This document shows positions 23,634-31,072 of a stretch of 36,998 nt of DNA, in pieces. The position numbers and the translations under genes were made by a program. Each line of letters starts with the position of its first letter. The stretch's first letter is position 1. Source of the DNA: Candidatus Bathyarchaeota archaeon (GTDB taxonomy: Archaea; Thermoproteota; Bathyarchaeia; Bathyarchaeales; DTEX01); assembly GCA_018397055.1 (NCBI GenBank), contig JAGTQS010000004.1:1-36998 (forward strand), read 5' to 3'. Under the pieces are notes generated by a model. It did no database searches and was not told where the DNA came from. It saw only the letters and a list, made by a program, of their open reading frames with translations.

Positions 23634-24674
23634 ATGCTTAAATTGGTAGTTGGGGTTGCAGGAAAAATGAGGCTTCCAATGGGTAAAGTTCCGCCTGAAG
23701 TCCTGAAAAACGTGGTGTTCAAACATCTAGGCGCGGACAGTTCAGACGTTGTTTTAGGTCCAGCCTTGGGAGTAGACGGAGCCGTCGTCAAAGTTGGTGA
23801 TAAGGTTTTAATCTCTTCTATGGATCCGATAACCGGCGCAATGCAAAAAATAGGCTTTCTCGCAGTCAACATTAACGCAAATGATGTGGCCACATTTGGG
23901 GTCCGCCCAGCCTTCTTTTCATCTTGCCTTCTTTTGCCAGAAAAATCAAATGAAAAGGTTGTTGAAGAAATCTGTCGCCAAATCGGTTTAGCCGCCAGAA
24001 ATCTCGGAATCGCGGTGATAGGCGGTCACTCTGAGGTTACGCCGGAGCTGCAAAGACCAATCATCGTCGGCTGCGCGATGGCTGTAACTGAACTTGGGAA
24101 ATACGTGACTGCAGCTGGCTCGAAGCCTGGAGACAAACTTATTCTTACAAAGGGAGCTGGGCTGGAAGGAACAGCGGTTTTGGCCACTGAAAAACGTGAT
24201 GCCCTAAGGACGAATCTTGACGAGGCCCTCTTAGACTCTGCAGTGGCCTTTTACGACAAGATCAGCGTGGTAAAGGAGGCGGTTCTAGCCTACAACCACG
24301 GCGGAGTGTCAGCTATGCATGACCCAACTGAAGGCGGGGTTGCGAACGGAATCCACGAGCTAGCTGACGCATCAGGATTAGGCGTAAAAGTCTACAAGAA
24401 CAAAATTTACGTGCACAAAGAAACTGTTGAAATCTGCAAATTTTTTGGGATTGACCCTTTACAGCTCATCAGCTCAGGAGCCCTACTCATCTCGGCTAAT
24501 CCAAGGTTCGCAGAGGGAATAAAGCGCGAACTAGAAAGCCACCACATCAGGGCGGAAATAATTGGCGAATTCTTGAAAGACCCTCTTGACCGCTCTTTCA
24601 TAAGCGAGGATGGAGCTGTGGAACCTCTTGTGAGACCAGTATGCGACCATTTGTGGTCTGCCTTGAAACAATAA
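23634..24674 (+). CDS. AIR-synthase-related protein (HypE-like paralogue without the terminal Cys)
   Basis: A 346-residue PurM/HypE-fold protein: MRLPMGKVPPEVLKNVVF, DPITGAMQKIGFLAVNINAN, AVIGGHSEVTPELQRP and MHDPTEGGVANGIHELA follow the AIR-synthase pattern, including the ATP-binding aspartate and histidine regions. Unlike hypE at 6470, the C-terminus ends in WSALKQ with no PRxC, so it cannot be the cyanide-forming HypE. Archaeal genomes often have such an AIR-synthase-like protein of unknown role. The ATG at 23634 fits the TATA distance; the ATG at 23667 (residue 12, MRLPMGKVP) is the family-typical start and may be the real one. The zinc-ribbon membrane gene follows 65 bp later. Confidence 0.82.
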   Translation: MLKLVVGVAGKMRLPMGKVPPEVLKNVVFKHLGADSSDVVLGPALGVDGAVVKVGDKVLISSMDPITGAMQKIGFLAVNINANDVATFGVRPAFFSSCLLLPEKSNEKVVEEICRQIGLAARNLGIAVIGGHSEVTPELQRPIIVGCAMAVTELGKYVTAAGSKPGDKLILTKGAGLEGTAVLATEKRDALRTNLDEALLDSAVAFYDKISVVKEAVLAYNHGGVSAMHDPTEGGVANGIHELADASGLGVKVYKNKIYVHKETVEICKFFGIDPLQLISSGALLISANPRFAEGIKRELESHHIRAEIIGEFLKDPLDRSFISEDGAVEPLVRPVCDHLWSALKQ

Positions 24675-24739
24675 CAGGATGTACTGAATTTTTCGGAAGG
24701 GTTTTCAAGGCATCTGGCATTTTCTTTTGTTGATGGCTG

Positions 24740-25411
24740 ATGCGGTATTGCATGAAATGTGGAGCTAGGCTCCCAGAGGACGAAGCAGCCCGGTTCTGCC
24801 CTGTTTGCGGAGCTTCCCTAGGTGCGCAGCAGTTGCACTTCGAGAGGCGGTTTGAAATGCGCAGGAAACCTCGAAAGGTATTGTGGGCTGTCACGTTACG
24901 TAACCGCTTTCTAGCGGTGCTTTTAGCCTTTGTTCTTTGTCTAATGATAACTGCGGCTGGGGCTGTTTCGAAGGTTGAACGCCAAGAAGCTGATGAAATT
25001 GTGGAGGAATTCGATAAGCTGGAAGAATTGTTGTCCGTCGCTGGGCTGCAGTTTATTTTCGGGAACAATTTAATGTACTGCGTAATTATGTTTGTTCCCG
25101 TTCTTGGGCCATACTACGGTTCATACGTGCTGTATTCGACTGGAAGGGTTCTTGCAGCCTTCGGTTTAGCCTCGGGATACAATCCTTTGGAGCTGTTCTT
25201 TTCGTTGTTCTTCTACCCGCACGCTTGGCTTGAGTACGTCTCATACAGCTTGGCTCTTTCTGAAAGTTTCTGGCTTATTTATGCTATGATAAGACACAGG
25301 GAATACAGTTTAAGAAACGAGTTGTCTACGGCAGCAAAGATAATGGCGATCTGCGTTGTCTTACTGTTGTTGGCAGCCGTGGCTGAAATGTCCCTTATAA
25401 CTTCTGGTTAG
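24740..25411 (+). CDS. Zinc-ribbon and SpoIIM-like membrane protein
   Basis: A 223-residue protein with an N-terminal zinc ribbon (C4/C7 and C20/C23) followed by a membrane part. The first hydrophobic helix is about 56-76 (LAVLLAFVLCLMITAAGAVS). The segment IFGNNLMYCVIMFVPVLG then GPYYGSYVLYSTGRVLAAF and the later FFYPHAWLEYVSYSLAL are the hallmarks of the SpoIIM/DUF95 family; a final helix (about 197-217) ends the protein. Archaeal members are widespread, are not tied to sporulation and have no proven function. The ATG at 24740 is chosen; another Met four codons later is possible. It is convergent with the regulator gene at 25421, with a 9-bp gap. Confidence 0.75.
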   Translation: MRYCMKCGARLPEDEAARFCPVCGASLGAQQLHFERRFEMRRKPRKVLWAVTLRNRFLAVLLAFVLCLMITAAGAVSKVERQEADEIVEEFDKLEELLSVAGLQFIFGNNLMYCVIMFVPVLGPYYGSYVLYSTGRVLAAFGLASGYNPLELFFSLFFYPHAWLEYVSYSLALSESFWLIYAMIRHREYSLRNELSTAAKIMAICVVLLLLAAVAEMSLITSG

Positions 25412-25420
25412 AGGCAATGG

Positions 25421-25891
25421 TTACTTCATTTCTTCCATGAAAATTTTTGTGAGATCCTCTTTCTGTATTCCAAGTTTCGATGAGAGCTCCTTAACCCACC
25501 GTGTGTAGAAACGGAAAGCAGTTTGGACTATGTCTATTTTTTCTTTATCAGACATTTTTTCTTCCTCAACCAGAAGCAGCGCAAACCATCTTCCGAGGCC
25601 GGTTAAAGTGTAATATTTTACCCAAACGGTACGTCCAGTCACTTCAGACTTCTCCATGTGCTCGTTCAATATTCCAAGCTGAGTTAAAGATTTCAAGTAA
25701 TCTATTACAGTTTTGTTAGAGTAACCTAGAGTGGCGATCAATTCCTTCTGAAAGACCTTTTCAGAAACACCCTGCTTCAATGCGTATTTTAAAATGGCGA
25801 TTGGAACGTCTGATTCAAATACAGCCTCAAGAATCCTCTCTTTTTTGCCTTTTGGAAGAAAAATTACGTATGGGTATAACCTTTCACTCAT
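25421..25891 (-). CDS. Winged-helix transcriptional regulator
   Basis: A 156-residue protein whose centre (about 25-85) is a winged helix: KALKQGVSEKVFQKELIATLGYSNKTVIDYLKSL-type turns with the wing at TGRTVWVKYYTLTGLGRW. The C-terminal third is helical and probably mediates dimerisation. It resembles ArsR/MarR-type archaeal regulators; there is no visible ligand-binding cysteine or histidine set. The start is ATG at 25891, and an AT-rich element (cttttatcaatt on the coding strand, about 25915-25926) about 28 bp upstream could give a leaderless message. Target genes are unknown. Confidence 0.7.
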   Translation of the reverse strand: MSERLYPYVIFLPKGKKERILEAVFESDVPIAILKYALKQGVSEKVFQKELIATLGYSNKTVIDYLKSLTQLGILNEHMEKSEVTGRTVWVKYYTLTGLGRWFALLLVEEEKMSDKEKIDIVQTAFRFYTRWVKELSSKLGIQKEDLTKIFMEEMK

Positions 25892-26101
25892 AGGGTTGAA
25901 CCGCCTAGACCTAATTGATAAAAGCTGAGGAACTATGGTTTATGGTTAGTGGTTATTGTATCACTTGATTTACAACTTTTCACGAAGCAACGTTGTTCCT
26001 AAGGCCTTTTGATTACAAAAAAAGTCTATGTGAAACAAAACTGAGCAATAAATAATATACTGAAACTTATCCGCCCAAAATCTTATAATTGACAGAGCCT
26101 T
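25892..26101. other. Intergenic region upstream of the regulator gene
   Basis: This 210-bp AT-rich stretch lies between two minus-strand genes. It contains the presumed promoter of the 25421-25891 regulator and tttatggttagtggttattg-like direct half repeats near 25938-25957. No RNA gene or open frame of note was found. Confidence 0.3.
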
Positions 26102-26278
26102 TTAACTGATTGTTTTGCTAATTTTTTCAACAAATTCTTCGAGTTCCAATTTAACCACGCCAAGAGGGGTCTCGTTGCCGTTGAAGGCTACGACTAGCAC
26201 GTTTCCCTTGTTTCGCGCCACTATCCGTCCCTTTTCGCCTTCAATGATTAATTCCTTTATCGGGTCTATTTTCGCCAT
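26102..26278 (-). CDS. Roadblock/LC7 domain, C-terminal half (separate overlapping frame)
   Basis: A 58-residue frame, too short for usual gene finders. Its sequence KELIIEGEKGRIVARNKG, NVLVVAFNGNETPLGVVKLE and EEFVEKI is what the second half of a Roadblock/LC7 domain looks like (strand-rich, then a helix). Its ATG (26278) lies inside the end of the upstream gene, ten bases before that gene's TAG, in the -1 frame. There is no ribosome binding site, so it would be expressed by translational coupling, by a -1 frameshift, or it is the displaced end of one gene broken by a single-base indel. See the linked gene at 26266-26697. Confidence 0.6.
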   Translation of the reverse strand: MAKIDPIKELIIEGEKGRIVARNKGNVLVVAFNGNETPLGVVKLELEEFVEKISKTIS

Positions 26279-26697
26279 GCTGGCGGATTTTCAGCGATCT
26301 GAAGAAGCCTCGATATTATGGCGCCAATTTTCTCTGGGTCAATGTCGCTTGGAAGCTCTGCTGAAATCGTTAAACCGTCGTAGTCCACAATCGCTGAGCC
26401 CTCTAGTCCAAGTACCTGTTTGAACTCTTTCAATGCCGACCCTATTTTTGCAGTTCGGCAGGCAGGTAGATGTTTTTGTTTCTCCGAATCCAGCTTATTG
26501 TGTCTCCAGAGTTTTGAAGGTCCAACCTCAATGTAGTTAATTATTCCCGCTGACCTCAATGATGCAAGATACTTAAGCGCCGTTGTTTTGCTTATTCCGG
26601 CTTTTTCAGACACGTTAAGTGTTGTTAACCCTTCCTTGTTTTGGTCTATAACCTGTAGTATCTTTTTCTCGTAATACGAAAGCACATCTATCAGCAT
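26266..26697 (-). CDS. Winged-helix regulator with the N-terminal half of a Roadblock/LC7 domain
   Basis: A 143-residue protein. Residues 5-65 form a winged helix (GLTTLNVSEKAGISKTTALK as the helix-turn-helix). Residues 88-143 (ALKEFKQVLGLEGSAIVDYD, then GLTISAELPSDIDPEKIGAI) are the first half of a Roadblock/LC7 domain, which normally pairs to form GTPase-regulating or dimerisation platforms. The domain breaks off after AENPPAWRK and resumes in the overlapping 58-residue frame downstream. A full-length HTH-Roadblock protein of about 190-195 residues is therefore expected. The ATG at 26697 has a TATA-like element about 24 bp upstream, hence probably leaderless. An inverted repeat just upstream may be its operator. 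Confidence 0.72.
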   Translation of the reverse strand: MLIDVLSYYEKKILQVIDQNKEGLTTLNVSEKAGISKTTALKYLASLRSAGIINYIEVGPSKLWRHNKLDSEKQKHLPACRTAKIGSALKEFKQVLGLEGSAIVDYDGLTISAELPSDIDPEKIGAIISRLLQIAENPPAWRK

Positions 26698-26714
26698 TAA
26701 CTACGTATTTTCCT

Positions 26715-26751
26715 TTTAATAAAATGCTATGAAAAATAAATTCATTTTTCA
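26715..26751 (-). promoter_or_regulatory. TATA box and inverted repeat upstream of the wHTH-Roadblock gene
   Basis: The TATA-like ccttttaataaaa (26712-26724 on the plus strand) sits about 20-27 bp before the ATG at 26697. Directly upstream of it is a perfect inverted repeat, tgaaaaat (26730-26737) and atttttca (26744-26751), with a six-base spacer. The location next to the TATA/BRE region and the regulatory nature of the gene suggest an autoregulatory operator; this is inference. Confidence 0.4.
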
Positions 26752-26902
26752 AAAATCGGCATCAGACTAAGCATTCAAACAACGAATGGATGGACAAAAG
26801 TGTATATTTTTGCGGTTTTATACTATTTTTGAACACTTCAGATAGCCACAATTTCACATACATACATCATATCCATCACTTCTATGGCAAGGTGAAACCC
26901 AA

Positions 26903-26998
26903 ATGAAAACAAACACCCCTAAGAAGGTCATGTGCCTCATAGTCTTAAGCTGCAGACAAGTCTCTGAGAAAGGAAAAAAGAACTCGAGCAAACAATAA
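26903..26998 (+). CDS. Possible 31-residue small protein
   Basis: A short frame starting at ATG 26903 behind a strong AGGTGA ribosome binding site (26890-26895, seven-base spacing). The product MKTNTPKKVMCLIVLSCRQ plus a basic tail resembles nothing I know. The ribosome binding site is the only reason to list it. It may instead be the start of a broken longer gene, because a coiled-coil-like open frame follows in another frame. Confidence 0.25.
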   Translation: MKTNTPKKVMCLIVLSCRQVSEKGKKNSSKQ

Positions 26999-27084
26999 CG
27001 TCCCTAAAACAACTTGAAAACTGGGAAATAAGCCGTTTAACACTGATGGAAGACCATCGAGAAACATTGAAAAAATTCGCCTAG
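26968..27084 (+). pseudogene. Coiled-coil-like open frame without start
   Basis: Thirty-eight codons with no start, between a TGA at 26965 and TAG at 27082, reading ERKKELEQTITSLKQLEN, WEISRLTLMEDHRETLKKFA. The composition and heptad-like spacing look like real protein. It overlaps the end of the 31-residue frame in another frame, so the two may be pieces of one degraded small gene. Low certainty. Confidence 0.2.
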
Positions 27085-27123
27085 AAAAGTTCCCAACTAG
27101 ATCGCGGTTTGAGGCGTGAAAAA

Positions 27124-27300
27124 ATGGACAACATCAGCATCCTCAACCTAAGCAAATTTGAATGGGACGACGCCATGAAGCTGCTTAACATGCTCCTCTT
27201 AGACGGCTGGGAAATAATGGCCATAAAACTTCTACCCGACGGGGTGTGGGCACTCGTCCAAGAGCGCATCATAGAATGGATAGATAACAAGACAGAATAA
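27124..27300 (+). CDS. Small hypothetical protein (58 residues)
   Basis: A 58-residue acidic protein (MDNISILNLSKFEWDDAMKL, then LNMLLLDGWEIMAIKLLPDG and VWALVQERIIEWIDNKTE). The start ATG at 27124 follows GAGGCGTGA (27111-27119). The pattern of a helix, GWE and a short hairpin is like the small DUF4177-type fold, but this is only a resemblance. No function is known. It is the most gene-like frame in the 1-kb gap between the Roadblock regulator and the aminopeptidase. Confidence 0.5.
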   Translation: MDNISILNLSKFEWDDAMKLLNMLLLDGWEIMAIKLLPDGVWALVQERIIEWIDNKTE

Positions 27301-27651
27301 AACAAACACCAAATCCCACATCAACTTGGCAATACCAAAAATCCCAAGCTAGCCACAATAAAACTGCGCCACGTTACATACAGAAAACATCTCCTAACAT
27401 ATCATCACAGAATCCACAGTTCCACAGTGAATCCACAGCACCTATATTAAGAAAAAAAGTTTTAACACGCGCAGAACAAGCACGAAACAGGAAGGATGAT
27501 CAAAAAAGCTGACCCGACTATATATACCCCCTCCCCTCTCAGCAACACGCACATACAACATCAACATTCAGAGAAAACCAATGCAACACAGTCAGACAGA
27601 TACTAGGCATTTATCCAAAAATTCTAATTAGGTATTAAATAGTAACATTTA
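27301..27651. other. Gene-poor AT-rich region
   Basis: About 350 bp with no credible gene. It contains a strong TATA-like ctatatata at 27517-27525 followed by a C-rich stretch (ccccctcccctctc), a direct repeat gaatccacag (two copies near 27411 and 27428), and scattered A-runs. The TATA-like element has no gene at the proper distance and could drive an unannotated RNA; I found no structural support for one. Confidence 0.3.
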
Positions 27652-27689
27652 ACATAAAATAATCCAAGAAACATAAAATAATCCAAGAA
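27652..27689 (+). repeat. Perfect 19-bp tandem duplication with TATA-like core
   Basis: The unit acataaaataatccaagaa occurs twice without a gap (27652-27670 and 27671-27689), 26 bp before the aminopeptidase ATG at 27715. The core ataaaata is TATA-like, so the promoter element may have been doubled, which would give two start sites about 19 bp apart. Confidence 0.7.
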
Positions 27690-27714
27690 TCGAACACAAG
27701 TCCAAAACAAAAAA

Positions 27715-28881
27715 ATGAAGGCAACTGAAATGATCACAAAAGAAAAAATTCGAAAGTGCGCCGAGGCAATTGTAAACGGAATGAACCTCAAGAACGGAGA
27801 AGCAGTCATCATAAGAGGCGGCGCTCACACGCAGGAACTGCTTGAGGAAATCGGCATACTCTGTTACCACAAGGGCGCGCACCCGTTAATTATGGCAACC
27901 ACAGACGAATACTCAGCTCGAGTCTACGACGAAATTCCAGAAAGAACCCTAAGAGAAACCCCAAAACACTACCTAGCAGCAATAAAAGAAGCCGACGCAT
28001 ACATAACAATTGAACCATTCAAAGACCCAACAATCCAAACGAAGTTTCCAAGAGAAAAAATCGCCGCAAGAACAGAGGCAAACATCCCAATAAGAAAAAT
28101 CCTGTACGGAGAAGACGACGGACCGGGTAAAAAATGGACCTATGCAGGGTGGCCTACACTTGAAGCTGCAAGGTTCTACGGCGTAGAGTACGAAGACCTT
28201 GAAAGACTAATCATAGACGGAATAGCCGTCCCTGCTTCCAACCTTAGACAGAACACCTCAAGGCTTGCTGAGCTCTTAAGAGGCGCAGACATGCTGCACA
28301 TAACAGACGACAAGGACACCGACTTCATATGCAGAATAAAAGGAAGACGAATAAACGAAGACGACGGCCTAGTTGACGAATACGATATAAGAAACGGCGA
28401 CCTCGGAAACAACCTTCCCGCAGGAGAACTCTTCATCGCGCCTCACGAAACATACGGCGATGGAAGCCTTTTCTGCCCAGTTACAATAGACCGCTTCACA
28501 AACAAGATCATAAGAAACGCAATGCTACACTTTAAAAATGGAAAATTGATCCTTGACGAATGCACAGCTGAAGTTAACGAAGACCAAATGATTGACTCCT
28601 TCAACCGTTGCCTAGAAATCGACAGCAAAGAAAAGGAAGTTCGAACAACAAACATAGCGGAACTCGGCGTAGGATGCAACCCAGCAATCGACAAAGCCAT
28701 TGGCTACATACTTACAGACGAAAAACTCATCGGCTCAGTTCACCTGGCATTCGGCTCGAACCTCAGTTACGGAGGAACCTCAAAGTCAAGCATGCACTGG
28801 GATTTCGTCACAAGCCCAACTGCAACAATTGAAAGATTAGACACAAAACAGAAAATCATGCTCCACGGCGCTATAATGTAA
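27715..28881 (+). CDS. Aminopeptidase, M29 family (thermophilic metallopeptidase)
   Basis: A 388-residue M29 aminopeptidase predicted to remove N-terminal residues from peptides in the cytoplasm using two metal ions. Expected ligands are visible: E238 (NLPAGELFIAP), E316 (AELGVGCNP), H343 (SVHLAFGSN), H361 and D363 (MHWDFV). The signature YGGTSKSSMHWDFV near the end is typical. Length is normal. The ATG at 27715 has no ribosome binding site but lies downstream of two TATA-like repeats. The gene is monocistronic by appearance: 150 bp separate it from the HMG-CoA synthase gene, and that gap (28882-29035) holds only AT-rich promoter-like sequence. Confidence 0.88.
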   Translation: MKATEMITKEKIRKCAEAIVNGMNLKNGEAVIIRGGAHTQELLEEIGILCYHKGAHPLIMATTDEYSARVYDEIPERTLRETPKHYLAAIKEADAYITIEPFKDPTIQTKFPREKIAARTEANIPIRKILYGEDDGPGKKWTYAGWPTLEAARFYGVEYEDLERLIIDGIAVPASNLRQNTSRLAELLRGADMLHITDDKDTDFICRIKGRRINEDDGLVDEYDIRNGDLGNNLPAGELFIAPHETYGDGSLFCPVTIDRFTNKIIRNAMLHFKNGKLILDECTAEVNEDQMIDSFNRCLEIDSKEKEVRTTNIAELGVGCNPAIDKAIGYILTDEKLIGSVHLAFGSNLSYGGTSKSSMHWDFVTSPTATIERLDTKQKIMLHGAIM

Positions 28882-29035
28882 CACCAAACCCGACGCAGCT
28901 TAAGCCCCCCTCCAATCAATCGGCGTCTAGACAGCCTGCTTCTTTCTTCAAAAAATATTCCAAATCACCAGAAAATATTATATTCCATATACATGTAAGT
29001 TGAGAACATCTTAACAATTAATTAGGTGAACCTTT

Positions 29036-30985
29036 TTGACGAAACAAGTTGGCATCGACGACATAGCCACATACGTTCCAAAAATATACCTAGACGCAGA
29101 AGACATGGCTAAAGCCCGAGGCGTACCACCAGAAAAAATAACCAAAGGGCTTGGAATAGAAAAACTATCCATCCCAGACGCACATGAAGACGCCGCGACC
29201 ATGGCCGCCATGGAAAAAAATAATCTGCAACCAGAAGACATTGACTTCATTCATGTCGCAACTGAAACAGGCCCAGACGCCTCAAAACCCATTTCCTGTT
29301 ACGTCCAAGGAATGCTTGAACAAAGATATGGCAAAGGTAGCTTCGACCACATCGGCGCACCTGAAACGAAGTTCGCATGTGTAGGCGCAACATACTCAAT
29401 GATCGACCGTTTAGCGTACATTTCCTCAGGTTGGAACAGGGCGCCTTACTCAATCGTCGTCGCTACAGACATCGCAAAATACGAACTTAACTCGTCAGGA
29501 GAACCAACTCAAGGAGCCGCAGCAATCGCCTTACTATTAAAGGAAAACCCGCGTCTTCTAGTCTATGAGCCGCAATTCACGGGGTTCGGAACAGTTGATG
29601 ACCGAGACTTTTTTAGGCCTGTTGAACGAACAACAGCTGTGGTTAACGGGCAATACTCTGTCGGCTGCTATCTCAGAGACATGAGAATCGCAACAGATGC
29701 CTACAAGAAAAACATGGTGAAGGCTGGAACGCTTAAATCGGTTAACGAAAGCTTAATGGACAAAATTGACCTAGCGTCTTTTCACTCGCCCTTCCCAAAA
29801 ATGGTCCAATACGCTTTCGCATCATTCTTAATTCACGACTGGAGAAACCCCGTGAATTGCACTGAAACAGGCCCAGACGCCTCAAAACCCATTTCCTGTT
29901 ACGTCCAAGGAATGCTTGAACAAAGATATGGCAAAGGTAGCTTCGACCACATCGGCGCACCTGAAACGAAGTTCGCATGTGTAGGCGCAACATACTCAAT
30001 GATCGACCGTTTAGCGTACATTTCCTCAGGTTGGAACAGGGCGCCTTACTCAATCGTCGTCGCTACAGACATCGCAAAATACGAACTTAACTCGTCAGGA
30101 GAACCAACTCAAGGAGCCGCAGCAATCGCCTTACTATTAAAGGAAAACCCGCGTCTTCTAGTCTATGAGCCGCAATTCACGGGGTTCGGAACAGTTGATG
30201 ACCGAGACTTTTTTAGGCCTGTTGAACGAACAACAGCTGTGGTTAACGGGCAATACTCTGTCGGCTGCTATCTCAGAGACATGAGAATCGCAACAGATGC
30301 CTACAAGAAAAACATGGTGAAGGCTGGAACGCTTAAATCGGTTAACGAAAGCTTAATGGACAAAATTGACCTAGCGTCTTTTCACTCGCCCTTCCCAAAA
30401 ATGGTCCAATACGCTTTCGCATCATTCTTAATTCACGACTGGAGAAACCTTCCAAAATGGAGGCAGATTGCTCAAAAAATCGGTCCAGAGCCAACCAGAG
30501 AAAAAATGACTGATGTCGAATTCTACATTTCTGACGGCTACAAGGACTATCGAAAAAACTTCACAAACACAGAGGAATTCATAAAAGAATACGAAGCAAA
30601 AGTCGCCGATTCATTGAAAGCAATAAGCCTGATCGGCAACTCCTACACAGCCTCTGTTTGGCTAGGCGTAGCAAGCCATTTCGAAAACAGAAAAGACGAT
30701 TTAACAGGAAAACGAATAGGCATAGGATCATATGGCAGCGGAAGCAGCGCGATCGTATGCAGCTTTATCGTTCAACCAGAATACAAGGAAGTAGTCAAAA
30801 ACATCAAGCTCACCTACAAACTCAACAAGAGACAGAAAATATCAATAGACGTTTACGAAGACCTTCATGAAGGAAGACGCAAGCTAAACGAAAGCATAAA
30901 CCCGCCCAAGAACGAATTTGTGCTTGATTCAATTGGCACAAGCGAGACAGACCTTGGGTACAGATACTATAAATACGTGGAATAG
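29036..30985 (+). CDS. Hydroxymethylglutaryl-CoA synthase with a 200-residue in-frame internal duplication
   Basis: HMG-CoA synthase condenses acetoacetyl-CoA and acetyl-CoA in the mevalonate route to archaeal lipids. Thiolase-fold features match MvaS: VATE (E77), FACVGATYS (catalytic C115), GEPTQGAAAIAL and SFHSPFPKM (H250), then SYGSGSSAIVCSF in the second half. The frame is 649 residues because bases 29261-29849 are repeated exactly at 29861-30449, so the catalytic Glu, Cys and His all recur 200 residues later (E277, C315, H450). Without the repeat it would be a normal 449 residues. As written, the thiolase fold could not form properly. Start is TTG at 29036 with AGGTGA six bases upstream. 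No acetoacetyl-CoA thiolase or DUF35 partner is adjacent. Confidence 0.85.
   Translation: MTKQVGIDDIATYVPKIYLDAEDMAKARGVPPEKITKGLGIEKLSIPDAHEDAATMAAMEKNNLQPEDIDFIHVATETGPDASKPISCYVQGMLEQRYGKGSFDHIGAPETKFACVGATYSMIDRLAYISSGWNRAPYSIVVATDIAKYELNSSGEPTQGAAAIALLLKENPRLLVYEPQFTGFGTVDDRDFFRPVERTTAVVNGQYSVGCYLRDMRIATDAYKKNMVKAGTLKSVNESLMDKIDLASFHSPFPKMVQYAFASFLIHDWRNPVNCTETGPDASKPISCYVQGMLEQRYGKGSFDHIGAPETKFACVGATYSMIDRLAYISSGWNRAPYSIVVATDIAKYELNSSGEPTQGAAAIALLLKENPRLLVYEPQFTGFGTVDDRDFFRPVERTTAVVNGQYSVGCYLRDMRIATDAYKKNMVKAGTLKSVNESLMDKIDLASFHSPFPKMVQYAFASFLIHDWRNLPKWRQIAQKIGPEPTREKMTDVEFYISDGYKDYRKNFTNTEEFIKEYEAKVADSLKAISLIGNSYTASVWLGVASHFENRKDDLTGKRIGIGSYGSGSSAIVCSFIVQPEYKEVVKNIKLTYKLNKRQKISIDVYEDLHEGRRKLNESINPPKNEFVLDSIGTSETDLGYRYYKYVE
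29261..29849 (+). repeat. 589-bp direct repeat, copy 1
   Basis: Identical base for base to 29861-30449, with a 600-bp period and an 11-bp filler between the copies. It lies wholly inside the HMG-CoA synthase frame and keeps that frame open. Confidence 0.97.
29861..30449 (+). repeat. 589-bp direct repeat, copy 2
   Basis: Second copy. The filler before it (29850-29860) extends a 15-bp segment, 29846-29860, that is the exact reverse complement of 29572-29586 inside copy 1. After 30449 the sequence continues into the unique C-terminal part of the gene. Confidence 0.97.
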
Positions 30986-31072
30986 ACGAAACTAAATTTT
31001 TTTATCCAAAAATAAAACCCCACACAACTACTCATTCCCGTAATAGAGCAAAAATGAAATACTAGGTCAACG

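Noticed and set aside
26115..26423. Plus-strand open frame across the Roadblock region
   Set aside because: Antisense to the two halves of a recognisable Roadblock domain; no ribosome binding site or homology.
27494..27515. Possible box C/D RNA (gatgat then ctga)
   Set aside because: Only about seven bases separate the C-like and D-like boxes, with no C'/D' pair or guide-length spacer.
29742..30053. Minus-strand frames inside the HMG-CoA synthase repeat
   Set aside because: Duplicated only because the underlying DNA is; they lie antisense to a recognised enzyme and resemble nothing.
29036..30985. Reading the duplicated HMG-CoA synthase as a natural two-domain fusion
   Set aside because: The copies are identical at DNA level, the second copy lacks the N-terminal 76 residues, and the first lacks the C-terminal third, so neither is a complete thiolase fold.
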